Positions 51,485-62,564 are shown, numbered from the stretch's first letter. The stretch is 64,000 nucleotides of DNA from Cristatella mucedo (GCA_009760855.2 WPIO01000032.1:2069501-2133500), one strand, 5' to 3'. Program-made: numbers and translations. Notes: generated by a model from the letters alone, not told the origin.

Positions 51485-51775
51485 GCAGAATCAGAGGGGG
51501 AGCAGGAAGGCATTTTCCCCCTACAGCTAGTGGCAACCGGGGTGATCCTCTATTCCTACGCCCAGAAAGTCAATAACGACGGCATTATTTCCTAATTCCA
51601 CTCGATAAGCACGTATGATTGCACGAACAGTAACTGCCGAAAAACTGGGATGTTTCGCTATAATTGTTTATCAGTTGCAGGTCTATCCCCGCCTACATGT
51701 TAATTTTGGTAGGTCTTGCCTCTATACATTTTTGCAGGTCTTGCCACCTAGAGGAAAGTCCTGGCTCATTCACTG
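51485..51775 (+). repeat. Unclassified repeat R3, copy 1
   Basis: It shares with 62565-62755 the order 'GGCATTTTCCCCC' ... GCAGGTCTTGCCACC ... 'AGTCCTGGCTCA'. No coding content is seen. It may be a SINE or MITE. Confidence 0.5.
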
Positions 51776-51886
51776 ATTTTATTCATAATATATAAGGAAA
51801 ACGCACTTTTTACCTAATGATTAAACATAACTCAATCTGTTAGCTAATGTTACTATAAGTTCGGTAAGTAAATTGTAGCGAAGGGT

Positions 51887-52588
51887 AAGTCCCGTCTCGA
51901 CTTCTGCAACTCACTGCTCACTGGCCTACCAGCATGTGCGATCAGGCGATTGCAGCTTGTGCAAAACTCTGCAGCTAGGCTTGTCTGTCGTGAGCGTCGC
52001 AGTTGCCACATTACTCCACTTCTCGCCGACCTGCACTGGCTACCAGTCAAGCAACGGATTGACTTCAAGGTTTTGTCGCTCACTTTTAGGTCCCTTCATT
52101 CTATGGCTCCAGCCTATCTGTCAGATATACTACCCCATCAGGCCAAACATCGTACCACCCGCTTCTCGGAATCCAACAGTCTAGAAATACCTCATACAAA
52201 CCTTAAATCCTTTGGAGACCGTGCATTTAGTTCATATGCTCCCAAAGCCTGGAACTCCCTCCCGACCTGCGTCAAAACATCCCCTGACCTGACCACATTT
52301 AAAAGGAACCTAAAAACACACCTATTTAGGACAGCATTTAGTGGGTCCCTGTGATTCGTCTGTGATGTGCTTATGCGTGCTGACACTGTGCATGCTGCCA
52401 CTAACCAAATTTGCATGCTGACCCTGTGCATGTCACCCCTAACCATATTATTCACTTGGTTTGTTTTTCAAGCATCATTTTACTTACCATTCAATTGCAT
52501 TTCACTTTACAGCAAATGTAAAGCGCCTAGAAAGAGATTAAGTTCTCTGAGGGCGCTTTATCAAGTGAACTATTATTATTATTATTAA
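51887..52588 (+). mobile_element. LINE-A 5'-truncated copy, young
   Basis: It begins in the middle of ORF2 ('SRLDFCNSLLTGLP' region) and runs without interruption through 'FSSYAPKAWNSLPTCVKTS', the ORF2 stop at 52352-52354, the 3' UTR, the hairpin and (ATT)n at 52571-52586. It differs from the corresponding part of 59254-60358 at only a small percentage of positions, and the frame of 134 codons stays open. Confidence 0.95.
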
Positions 52589-52780
52589 GTCCTAATTTTA
52601 TTGAGATTCATTTATTAATAACCCAAGAGTATTCCTGTTCAGTATCGGTCATCAAGTTGAGGGCTCCCAAGAAAGCAAACTTGCGAGTGAACCATATGGC
52701 GACTTGGCAGAGAGTTTCTGCTATTCTTTGCTGGTAAGATAGAACGGATCGGATTTTACATCCTCTCATTGCCTTTCCTA

Positions 52781-53023
52781 CAGGACTGAAATCCTACATT
52801 GCTTTGATTTTTCTCTCTCCTCCTTCGCTCCTGTCTCTTTTGAACTCGATGCTATATTTTTCTTCCTAGCGAAGAAGTCTACTAATCCCCTTGAACCTTT
52901 CCCAATAGTTATCCTTACATGAAGCACACATCTGTTGCATTCCATAGTCATAAAAAATGCAAATACACTCATTGTGACTGGTGAGCATTCCTCCCCCTCT
53001 GAAAATAACTTAGGGTAGCCCAT
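52781..53023 (-). CDS. Small unrecognised ORF
   Basis: A minus-strand ATG-started frame of about 80 codons, with 'VTMSVFAFFMTMECNRCVLH' and a lysine/glutamate-rich end (SSSKETGAKEEREKSKQ). I know no family for it. It has no visible splice or promoter context. It could be an exon, a transposon remnant or chance. Confidence 0.2.
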
Positions 53024-53242
53024 TTAGCAACAATATATTTTACGCGTCTAATATTGTAGTAAAAAATCCATCAAGCGAGTAGCAATTTTTCCCCTTACAT
53101 TCAAAATCTTTCTTGCAGCTTGCACATTCGAAATGGGATTACCCGACTTTATCCCCTGGATGCATCCAAAAGTACCCCTTATAAGGTCACGCGAATCTTA
53201 ACCGACGCTTTCGCGAAGTGCTTTTAATATAATGATAGTAAT

Positions 53243-53370
53243 ATCATTCATTTATATAAAGCCCTAAGATAACTTAATCTCTATTCAGGCACTTCACATA
53301 TGACACGACTACGCTCATCAAATATTCTGACCTTGGTCGAGGCTAGCACCGTAACCACTGAGTTGTCCAC
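53243..53370 (-). mobile_element. SINE-2 copy, diverged
   Basis: Reverse complement shows the 3' part 'AATAGAGATTAAGTTATCTT' then AGGGCTTTATATAAATG and the head-side 'GGTTACGGTGCTAGCCTCG'. The order matches the other SINE-2 copies. Confidence 0.55.
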
Positions 53371-53718
53371 AAACGTAACAACATACATCAACTACAGAAC
53401 CTAAGTAACGTACGTACAGTGCCACTTCTGCCATTCTTATCCGAGACAATTGAAAAAAACGGTAACCAGCACAACATGATTTCACCAGTCCGTCAGATCT
53501 TTCCAGAAGGTTGGAGCTAATTATTTCAAGGAATTTCTCTGCAGAAGGCATACAGTAATTTTTTTATTGTTGCTTGTCTGGGTGCGGCTCTCGGATAGTT
53601 TTATTAGTTCTCTCAGCAGCTTTTCAGCACAATTGACTATCAGATACTTGCGGAGTACAATCGATACGCTTGGGTGTCACTGGCGGACGATGCTACACTG
53701 GGTAAGGTCGTACTTAAG

Positions 53719-53753
53719 TGACATATGAGCCTGATGGCAGTAACCCGGATTAC
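53719..53753 (+). repeat. Left terminal inverted repeat
   Basis: TGACATATGAGCC followed by TGATGGCAGTAACCCGGATT. It pairs with 56402-56436 with three mismatches. A second AACCTGG palindrome-like stretch follows just inside. Confidence 0.85.
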
Positions 53754-53890
53754 CAAGGTAACCTGGGTGCGTGCTGAACGCAATAACTACCTGAATATTG
53801 GTCCAGATTCTATGAAAATAGGCAAATAATGTTGGGCTCGTCGAGTTCTATTCGTCAGCAGAAAGACAGCGATTTTGAAAACGATGATTT

Positions 53891-56345
53891 TTATTTCGCA
53901 AGTGTGCAGCGGCTCACTAGATCCTGGGCAAGAATCCAGGGTTCGATCGCGAAAATTGAGCCTATTTTTTCGAGAAGTAGCTCAAGATTGATGGCTAATT
54001 TAGCACAACCACTCCTGCCTTTTTCGCGAGCCCCACAGAGTGGATCTGCGCGCCCGGAGCAGCCTTCTGAGCTGATGCTCTTTTTTCTGCTACGAGTCGG
54101 AGACGTATCGGATGTTACTGCCAACGGCGAACTAATACTATCAGGAACTTCCTCCTCGCTATCTGCGATAATATTCAGCACGGCCGGATAATAGTCTTAG
54201 ACCGGGATCAACATTTACTTCTTTGGAAAAGAACGCAGCTTCTTCGCTGTCAGCTCTAAGACAGGTTTGAGTTCCAGTTTCAGCGCATCGATCGATGCGC
54301 CTTTTATCGATTCTTGCACTAGCGCTGGCAAGAGTTCCTTCAACAGCGCTCGACGATTCGTGTCCAGATTGCTGGACTGCACCGAGGAAATGGTTTCAGC
54401 TTCTGTATTGGGTGTGTTACACAAATGACGCATTGTACAAACACTCAAAGAAATAGCTCTTCATGTACTGCTTCGGCATTCGCTTGAAGTACTTTGCTAA
54501 CAATGGCTTCCATCCAGTAATGAAAAGGTGGCTGGAATCACTGTGATCCAAAAAGTCTGCATTCGCCGACTTGACGTGGTTCCACGTCTCAACAATCTGA
54601 TCGGGTGTGTACGAATTGAGCCGATGCATGGAAGTTCGAAGATCTGCGACGACCCGATCTGCCTGATTGTGGGAGTCACCTGGAAGAAGAAACAAGAGCA
54701 CAACCTTCTTATAGAAAAAGATTGAAAGAAGTGCATAGAAATGGAACACAGATATAGACTTGCTTTCCCCGACACAATTGTCGAGCACGTTGAACAGCAT
54801 CTCTGGAGGAGAGTCCTTCTGCGAAATATCAAGGTGTTGTCGCATGCCGAGGCCGATAAAGCGTCCACATCTTTACCTTGAATGCGTTCGTCATACAGGA
54901 TCACTTGATTGACTCCACTGAAAAGGTCGGCGATGATGAAGTTTTGCATCATCAAGTTCGATTGAAAGTAATTGACCGACAGTCGGATGTACCCATAGTG
55001 AGGCAACGCGAAACTACCGCCAAAGTGTTCGATCTGAATCTAAACTCGGATCTTGCTCGAATCTGAGACCCCCGTCGAATTTTCAACAGCAATGTTATCG
55101 TCGCTAATGGATTTATCCAGGTCGTCTGTTGAAAATGGCGGGTCAAGAATGTCGGGAATAATAGCGTTCGGCACGGTCTGGTCGGGGGCGTCGCGTTGAA
55201 TGAACTCTGTGACGAATTTCGATACAAACCTACGCTGCTCAATAGCTGCGTCCAGATGCATTTCCTTCTCCAATTGTAGTCGTTCTCGCTCATCGGCGGG
55301 CAGATTATTACGCTGCAGTTTATATCGATGCGGACGCAGGCGTCTTCACTTGAGTGGGTTAGTCGAAGGACCGGATAGTAAAATTGAATGTACTGGCGCC
55401 ATCGAGACAAGGAGATTATGCGAACATTGTTGCTTCCTGGATGGCAGCATTTTCCAGGTGTAGACTTTTCTAAGTCGTGCCTTGCTTGACAAAGTATTGG
55501 ATAGGGCGCCGATGTGAGCGCGGAAACCCATCTTCGAGTTCGAAAGTCCCTGCGCGAGCGTGAATCGCCGATAAGTCAGTCTGGTTGACCGTATATTTGG
55601 AAGTAGGATGAGCACGCCTTGTTACGAACGATTCTAATGAGGCCCCTCCTAGTGAATACGCATTGAGAATACGCTCAGATCATGGGGCGCCAATTCGAAG
55701 AAAGATGCACCGCAATCTGACTCAATACGACCTTAATAAATGTCATGATAATGCTGTCACATTATCAGTGTTCGCGTTGGACGGGCTCTAACCGATTCCG
55801 CAGCTGAATACGTAGGAACTCGTCGTTAGCAAGTCGTTGCTTGACGAGCTCGATCAAATTCTCCTTTGGGCTCATAGGAGCCTTTCGCTGTCGACGGGGC
55901 ACTGTCTGAGCGGATCCACCAACACCACCAACCCGGCTAGGAAGCGATGTAGGAGCAGCAATAACTGTAGGCCGACGATGCAAGTCAACTGTCTTCTCAA
56001 GACCATCACCTTCGTCACAATTGCCACGGTCGGCTGGAAAATTGGAATCGTCGTTGGTACCAGTGCAAGCACCAACTCCGCGATTCCGGACCCCCTGCAT
56101 AATCTTTTCAGACCTGTGGGTGGCAATGAGGTTCGGAAATGTTTCCAAGAACTTTCACACCAGTTCCAATTGCGTTGTTAAGAACATCATTGCTAACATC
56201 TTTTATATCATCGTTATAGCCAACCACAGCGTGAATCCTTTCATTGATCTCTTTCGCACCTAGTTTTTCAGATAACTTCTAAGTGATTCTGACGGCGCTG
56301 CTTCTGAATCAGGTCAACGGCGTTTTGACTTCGAAACGCTATATT
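53891..56345 (-). pseudogene. Decayed DUF7869-like transposase gene
   Basis: Read right to left, protein-like segments follow one another in changing frames. The N-terminus (56345-56160) has 'FRSQNAVDLIQKQRRQNHL' then 'KEINERIHAVVGYNDDIKDV'. A middle part (55273-55040) has 'AAIEQRRFVSKFVTEFIQRD' and an acidic region. The core (55015-54850) has 'LPHYGYIRLSVNYFQSNLM' and 'LYDERIQGKDVDAL'. Next (54800-54560) come 'VLDNCVGESKS', 'FYALLSIFFYKKVVLLFLLP', GDSHNQADRVVADLRT, and 'MPKQYMKSYFFE'. A serine/charged C-terminus (54448-53891) closes it. The D-N-C-V-G and P-G-x-S-H-x-x-A-D-R blocks are what I recall from the DUF7869 family of uncharacterised eukaryotic proteins, which I take to be RNase H-like transposases. 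At least five frameshifts or stops make it non-functional. Assignment is by eye from memory. Confidence 0.65.
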
Positions 56346-56401
56346 TTTTTAGAGCAGCTACCCAAAAAATAAATAATTGCGATATTACTTTCGGAAATTT
56401 A

Positions 56402-56436
56402 GTAACCCGGGTTGCTGCCATCGGGCTCATATGTCA
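56402..56436 (-). repeat. Right terminal inverted repeat
   Basis: The reverse complement begins TGACATATGAGCC then CGATGGCAGCAACCCGGGTT. It is the partner of 53719-53753. Confidence 0.85.
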
Positions 56437-56594
56437 GAGTTTAGATAAAGCGGGTGTCGTTTGTCTACGGAGATCGTAAAGTATAGGGTACCTCGGGGTT
56501 TGGCCTTAAGTACGTACCTTTTCACTATCTAGCTCTGACTAATGTCATTTTTAAGCGCAATGTTGGCTTATGTTCATACAGCGATACCCTGGGT

Positions 56595-56731
56595 CTTAGC
56601 TTAGGGATTTGGTGCTAGTTCATCACGGCCTCGGCCGTGGGTTTGAGTTCTGCAGCGGGCGATCCGTTATCGCTCACTAGAAGCATGGTGATAGCCATTA
56701 AAGCTCTACTGCTGCTGTTAAATCAGCTAAC
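56595..56731 (+). mobile_element. SINE-1 copy
   Basis: The head is diverged, with B-box-like GTGGGTTTGAGTTC. The body is 'ATGGTGATAGCCATTAAAGC' and the end is TGTTAAATCAGCTAA. It sits 160 bp outside the right TIR. Confidence 0.7.
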
Positions 56732-56779
56732 TAACTGCTATCTAACCGTCAGCTTTAGCTATCTCGAGAAGCTTCTCAT

Positions 56780-57460
56780 CCTTGCTCGGCATCCAACTCA
56801 GTGACTGCCCTTTCGGTTTGCATAGATGGACATTCTCACCTGGATTATCCTTGACGATGATGAGACCGATCCGATAGTAATGGACAAGCCTAGTTTTGCC
56901 ATCAAGTCAGACAAACTCGCCCACAGAATTAGTATATTTTACATGTCTCCTGCGACATGTGCCCTAATCTTCACCTGCTGTTCCAAAGAGGCTTGCCACT
57001 GAATGAGTACAATACCTCCACGATCTAGTTGACCTACTTCTAGCCAATGAACATTGCCAAAATCACGAACTGCTTCGACCAGAGAACGACAATAAAACTA
57101 CAGTAAACTAATGGAATATCCCGCACAGAATACTGCATATGTCCTTTACTCAGGACTCCATGTGTGCCTGTGGCCTTAAATCACTAGAAACCCAGCTGAC
57201 GTGTAGTCTCTTGTATATGTTGTAGCTACCAGGTCACACCACTTCTGTCTGAGCTCGACTGGCTCCCTACCATGTATGGAATTAATTTGAAGTTCTTCTT
57301 TCTCTGGTCGACAAGGTACTCCACTCTTATGCACTAGCTCCTTAGCTTATCTTTTGGTTATTGCTTCTGTAGCAGAGTGGTGTAAAGTGCTTCGATAGAG
57401 ATTCGGTTCTTTTAATACTTTTAGATCCCTTTATGAAAGAAATTACTATCAATATATTTA
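56780..57460 (+). mobile_element. Degenerate LINE-C (L2/CR1-like)
   Basis: The plus strand gives 'DDDETDPIVMDKPS' then 'KSDKLAHRISI' (compare NDDKTNLLVMGKPS in LINE-A). Near 57235-57300 comes 'QVTPLLSELDWLPTMYGINL' (compare HITPLLADLHWLPV). It ends near 57405 with 'CGATAGAGATTCGGTTC', as in the 13.0 kb copy. Many stops are present. Confidence 0.6.
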
Positions 57461-57814
57461 TTATAATCTGGATGGCTCAATAGAGGTCGCTGAAAAATGT
57501 GTAGAATAAGGAAAAGTGTTATGTAAAATAGACACCATGATAGACAACACCTAGTAGCAGTGGTATTATTTGAGCATGTGTGATTGCTTGATTCAGTCAA
57601 CGAGACCAGGCTGCAGCAGGTACAACTTTAAAAAGGCTATTCGTCAGAAAAAATGCCTATAAACTTAGAACAGAGCCGTGGCAGCCGTTGTGTCTGCCGC
57701 TGGGATGCAGCTATAGCTTCAAGGGAGCGACATTATCGCAGCGTTCAGTAGTTTTGCTTCTGCAACGTGACGAGACAGCCAAAACAGCTATCCTTAATTA
57801 ACGGGGGGACAAGC
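57461..57814. other. Unannotated sequence
   Basis: Nothing recognised. Confidence 0.5.
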
Positions 57815-58048
57815 AAAGTTCACCGGTCTTGAGCTACTACTTCCATGCTACTCACTACCTCAACTGCTCTCCTGACTCTGCTATGCTTCCCACTTTCTCT
57901 TTGTTGCGTGAGACGTAGTCTGTTGGCTACCGAATGAGTACCGAGAGCCGCTTAGGCTGTGAGTGCGCTATACAAAACTCTTCTGCATAACACCCATTTA
58001 GTCTTTATGACTTTGTGGAGTTACAGAAGGAGATGCATCCCATTAAAT
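57815..58048 (+). mobile_element. LINE-B 3' end fragment
   Basis: Near-copy of 35190-35402: 'CTCCTGACTCTGCTATGCTT', 'GACTTTGTGGAGTTACAGAA' and a decayed TTACA tail. Only the last codons and 3' UTR are present. Confidence 0.85.
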
Positions 58049-59253
58049 TACTATACATGCCCGAAAAGTACTCATGGCTCATGGCCTCCGGGTGAGTGCA
58101 ACTGCAGATATGCCCAGCCAGTGTGACCGGAATGCTCATGCTGAGCACATTGGCTGCTGCATCAGTGATCCATTATAGTGCACTACAGCTACCATGTTTG
58201 TGCAGGCAAGCTACTTCATCTAGCTGCAAACTAGTTGCTGCTTGGGGCTACGACACAACCTAGTATCTAAGAGGACGACTTTGCCGTGAGTGGTATTATT
58301 TAGAGCATTTTGGTGGTCTAACCACACGCGTTTTCTGCCGGCGGCCTACTTCTGGGGGTAGCAAGATGCTGCCTTGAAAACTGCTTCTCGATCTTCATTT
58401 CGTCTGCCATCTACGTATGTACAATAGGCATGTGAGAAAAGTACACTGACCTGCAGTCAGCAGTCTCGGTAGTATAGATTGCATTTAGCAATCGAGTTCT
58501 GTGTGAATATAGCACATCACCTTCTGCAAGTCTACAAGGCCGTGGGCACTAAGTGAGTGTAACAACAGTTAGCTTTCTATGGCAAATAGCCAGTAACTAG
58601 CATTGATGGCAACATAGCCTAATTACATATGGGCTTTTGCTTATAGATAGGTAAAACACAACTTTCTTTAGACTATTTTTATTTCTAATCCATGAGTTCC
58701 GCAGGATCAAAGATCTAAGAATTGAGACAAGGTCAGCCTGTCCCGGGAGATATAAAATCAATCGAGATGCCTTGACGAGTCAAACATCTTGCAGTAGTCC
58801 ACAACCAAAAGAAGTGCTACGCTGATCGGTGCCCAATGAATATTTTTCCTCTGACGTAGTACCTGGCAGTAGCTTTACAATTTCTACACTTTAAAAACTA
58901 TGACTAAGACAAAGAAAGTATCTTATGCAAAGATGCAGCTAGAAACTATAATATCAAGAATTTCGAGAAATCAAAAGTCATGGGGATTAGCTCAATTTCC
59001 TTTTGTATCTTTAAGAATGCACCACAGGTCAGCCAAAAATGCTGCCTAATCAATAGTGCTCTGTTAAATGGTCTGTACTGCATGACTGTATAAGAAGAGG
59101 TCTACTGCAGGCAAAACTTACCAGAGTGCATCAACAAAGCACTCCACATTCTGAGCAATAAACGATATACTATGTGAGTAGCAGACTACATCAGTATATA
59201 GGAAACTAAAGGGCTGGCTGTAGCAAGTGACCGAGGTAACATAGCAAGGACTG
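58049..59253. other. Unannotated sequence
   Basis: Nothing recognised on either strand. Confidence 0.5.
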
Positions 59254-60358
59254 ATGTCCGCTAGCAGTTACAAAATGTACCTTTGCTTTGATCCCTCCCA
59301 GCCTTCGAGCACCTCAAATTCTCTAAACTCACTAGCTGCATGCATTGATGACATCCGCACATGGATTGCAGCAAATTTTCTAAAACTTAACGATGATAAA
59401 ACTAACTTACTAGTTATGGGCAAACCCAGTGTGATCCAGAGATCGGAAAGGCTGACGTTCAAAATTGGCTCTGCCAGCATATCTCCAGTTGAATCAGCTC
59501 GAAATCTAGGTGTCATATTCCAAAGCGACCTCTCGTTAGACGACCGTATCAGCTCCACAGTCAAATCCGCCTATTTTCAGCTTCATAACATTGCTAAAAT
59601 TCGGGCTTGTTTAGATAAAGATACCACGTCCAAGTTGGTCCATGCATTCGTGACATCCCGTCTCGACTTCTGCAACTCACTGCTTACTGGCCTACCAGCA
59701 TGTGCGATCAGGCGATTGCAGCTGGTGCAAAACTCTACAGCTAGGCTTGTCTGTCGTGAGCGTCGCAGTTGCCACATTACTCCACTTCTCGCCGACCTGC
59801 ACTGGCTACCAGTGAGGCAACGGATTGACTTCAAGGTTTTGTCGCTCACTTTTAGGTCCCTTCATTCTATGGCTCCAGCCTATCTGTCAGATATACTCTC
59901 CAATCAGGCCAAGCATCGTACCACCCGCTTTTCGGAATCCAACAGTCTAGAAATACCTCATACAAACCTTAAATCCTTTGGAGACCGTGCATTTAGTTCA
60001 TATGCTCCCAAAGCCTGGAACTCCCTCCCGACCTGCGTCAAAACATCCCCTGACCTGACCACATTTAAAAGGAACCTAAAAACACACCTATTTAGGACAG
60101 CATTTAGCGGGTCCCTGTGATTCGTCCTTGATGTGCTTATGCGTGCTGACACTGTGCATGCTGCCACTAACCACATTTGCATGCTGACCCTGTGCATGTC
60201 ACCCCTAACCATATTATTCATTTGGTTTGTTTTTCAATCATGATTTTACTTACCATTCAATTGCATTACACTTTACAGCAAATGCAAAGCGCCTAGAGAG
60301 AGATTAAGTTCTCTGAGGGCGCTTTATCAAGTGAATTATTATTATTATTATTATTATT
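59254..60358 (+). mobile_element. LINE-A (L2-like) copy, longest and youngest
   Basis: This 5'-truncated copy is open for 288 codons (59254-60120). The frame starts just after where the YADD catalytic box of the reverse transcriptase would be: 'YLCFDPS' corresponds to the sequence after DDTQ. It then shows 'IRTWIAANFLKLNDDKTNLL', '[16 protein letters not shown]', 'KIRACLDKDTTSKLVHAF', 'TSRLDFCNSLLTGLP', 'LQLVQNSTARLVCRERRSCH', 'PLLADLHWLPVRQRIDFKVL' and 'FSSYAPKAWNSLPTCVKTS', ending FRTAFSGSL. The 3' UTR follows, then a hairpin (AAAGCGCCTAG ... GGGCGCTTTATC) and (ATT)n at 60338-60360. L2-type LINEs move by target-primed reverse transcription. This copy lacks its catalytic half and is dead on arrival. 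Confidence 0.95.
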
Positions 60359-60982
60359 ACAAAAACGTTGAGGAGCAGATAGCAAGTGCATTCCTCACCG
60401 CTAATAACAGCTATATTTGTAATTGTGCCACGACACCAGCAAAACTGGATAATGCCTCATTCTATAACCGGTGTTTCTAGTTCTCTAACAACATATTTAC
60501 ACCGATAATTTGCAGCAGCCCTCCTTGCCTGTTACAGAGGGCAATTCCCAGAGACGGGTCAGTTTAAGGGCTCTATATCCCAAAATTGACCAGATAAGCC
60601 ATAGCAACACAATAGTAACAAAAGACATCAAAGCCTCAAAACTGCTGTCACCTGCCGTATATGCCATCGAACAATTTTCAAAAGCTGTGTCTTTTGCAAA
60701 GCCGGTATCCGAAATTAAAGACTCTTAAAAGCCAAATGGTCGAACTGTTACCAACTTACAGACACGAAAACAAGGATAGATTATGGATGTGCTGGGCCAT
60801 ATATGTAACTCAACTTAGGTGGCAAAGCTCAACAGTTCCGGTCTCAAAGCCAAGGGCAAGTGAGCTACACATAATCCAGAAGCAATCAGTTACTTACTGA
60901 TTACTAATCAGAAAAAACGTTCTTGACCACATGCCAAATTAGACAAACAAGCCTGCTGCTGGTCAAAGAGCGATGCCGATAC
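60359..60982. other. Probable 3' UTR of the minus-strand gene
   Basis: It lies directly downstream of the stop codon at 60983-60985. I did not find a clear minus-strand AATAAA before the LINE. Confidence 0.3.
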
Positions 60983-61338
60983 CTACATGGCCTTGGCCTT
61001 CTTGGCTGCTTTCACAGCCTGGAGTATGTTCAGAGAAGCCAAAAGCACAACTGCAGCCAAGAGGGCAGCTAGAGTAGCCGGCTCAATGGAGATCAGCGAC
61101 TGCGCTGACCTACTGCCGTCATCCACAATGGCGTAGATGCGCACTGGGCCTCCTGTGCCACCAGTTATCTTCTGCACAGCAGCATGGATGGTAATTACAC
61201 CGGTTCCACCATCGACCGGAAGTGCATCGAGATTAGCCACGTTCTCGATCGAAAAGACATTGGAGCTACCCAAAATCTGGTGGCTTTTAAAGTCCTTCGA
61301 CTGCCCATAGTCCGTGGAAGGCGTATCTAGACCAACAC
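60983..61338 (-). CDS. Terminal exon, type I membrane protein
   Basis: The exon encodes about 117 residues to a TAG at 60985-60983. The acceptor is CATTCATTTAG|GTGTTGG (AG at 61340-61339). A second in-phase AG lies 9 bases inside. It therefore starts in phase 1. An extracellular or lumenal part comes first: 'NVANLDALPVDGGTGVITIH', then 'GGPVRIYAIVDDGSRSAQS', which looks like the last beta strands of an immunoglobulin- or fibronectin-like fold. It is followed by one hydrophobic helix (LAALLAAVVLLASLNILQAV) and a short basic tail KAAKKAKAM. The last five residues K-A-K-A-M fit the KxKxx COPI retrieval signal of ER type I proteins. The VRIYAI...DGSRSAQS part weakly recalls the C-terminus of CLCA proteins, but I would not name it so. 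Upstream exons (above 61338) were not identified. Confidence 0.55.
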
Positions 61339-62564
61339 CTAAATGAATGCGGCAAAGCAGATGTATTCGCAAACAAGAAAATGTTGTTAATGAGTGGGTG
61401 AGGTCAATGGGGCAATATGCATACATACAGCACAATGCTGAGCAAGTGTCCAAGAAAACAAAATGCAATACAGGCTAGCACACAAGGCAGCAGTTCATCA
61501 AGGCATCTATTTCAGTACTCCATGCTGAATCCTATTTCTACCTTCGTGGCTTTTCTTGAGTCATCATATTACTTACGTAGCTGTCAGGTTGGGATGGAGG
61601 CTTGTATCACATCGAAGGCCTGTATGGCATCTGAATGAACCCACAGCAATCACTGTGGCTAGGTTTTAAGTTGGAACGACTTGGGGAATTTAATATCGTT
61701 TGAAAAACAGCCAGCACTTGACTTGTATGTCAAGCTTTATCAAAGCTGGGCTTTGAGCAGCAGCAAAGATGTTCCTAGAGAAAACGCTGCTCCTATCCTA
61801 GGGGTAATTTTTTACAAGGTCGTCGGCACAAAAAACAATAGAACAGGGGAGATTAATGGCAACCGAAGTCTAACCGCAAGCAGTTTATCCACAAATGGTA
61901 CCAGAAATGACTGCTACCAGTTCTCAATCACACTCAATGAGAAATCGCTGATCACTACTTGCTGCCTCACCAGTTCTGCCCGGCAGCCACTAAAGGGACT
62001 TGCAGCAGTAACCAAACCCCAAGCTATCCGATGGTGGATGAAGCAAGCTAGCAGGAGGCAGGGCTGTATAGAGCATGTCAGCCACTGAGGTGCTGTCATG
62101 CCGAGACACCTCCTGAACCTATGAGTATGTGCGATAATAAATTCTCCAACCCAGCTCTAGCGTTCAACGAAGCCTGCCTGATCCAAACAGATAGGAAAAC
62201 AGGTAGCCTGATCCAAACAGATAGGAAAACAGGTAGCCCAACCATTCAACCCAACTAGCACACTTTGACTGATGTCATTTCCAGTCAATTTCACCAGCAA
62301 CACGAGGGATTGGGCTAGCCAGAACAGCCTGCTTATCGGTGAGTCAAGCAACACCTCAAGTTGATTTATGGCTGCTCATAAGAGACACCATCCAGCCACA
62401 TGTCAATTAAATTGCACATGCAGCAAGATTTTCGTGTAAGAGGAGCTAGACAAACAATTTATGAAACATTAAAGCAGCAAATCAGCGTTTATTCGGCATG
62501 AACTCGGAGGTTGCCCATAAAGTGAATTAAGACCTAGTTTCGTCATTGACTTAGGTGACTGCTT
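61339..62564. other. Probable intron; 30 bp tandem duplication
   Basis: It is upstream of the terminal exon. A 30 bp unit starting CCTGATCCAAACAGATAGG is directly repeated (62177-62206, 62207-62236). Possible minus-strand exons (61990-61915 and 61650-61585) were examined and not accepted. Confidence 0.4.

Larger units (their letters stand above)
53719..56436 (-). mobile_element. 2.7 kb TIR transposon with DUF7869-like gene
   Basis: Terminal inverted repeats of 35 bp (53719-53753 and 56436-56402) agree at 32 of 35 positions. Each begins TGACATATGAGCC and contains AACCCGG. Between them lies a decayed minus-strand gene that fills nearly the whole interval. No clear target-site duplication is visible; TTA trinucleotides lie a few bases outside both ends. 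Size, TIRs and gene arrangement are those of an autonomous cut-and-paste DNA transposon. It matches no superfamily I can name. Confidence 0.8.

Noticed and set aside
59583-60221. Antisense frames inside LINE-A copies (also 52192-52455 and 43267-43653)
   Set aside because: They are shadows of the LINE coding strand or of its 3' UTR.
61585-61990. Two minus-strand segments with splice-like ends (donors GCTAC|GTAAGT and GAACTG|GTAGCA) as upstream exons of the 61 kb gene
   Set aside because: Their phases do not join to the terminal exon at 61338 without introducing a stop, or they contain stops themselves.
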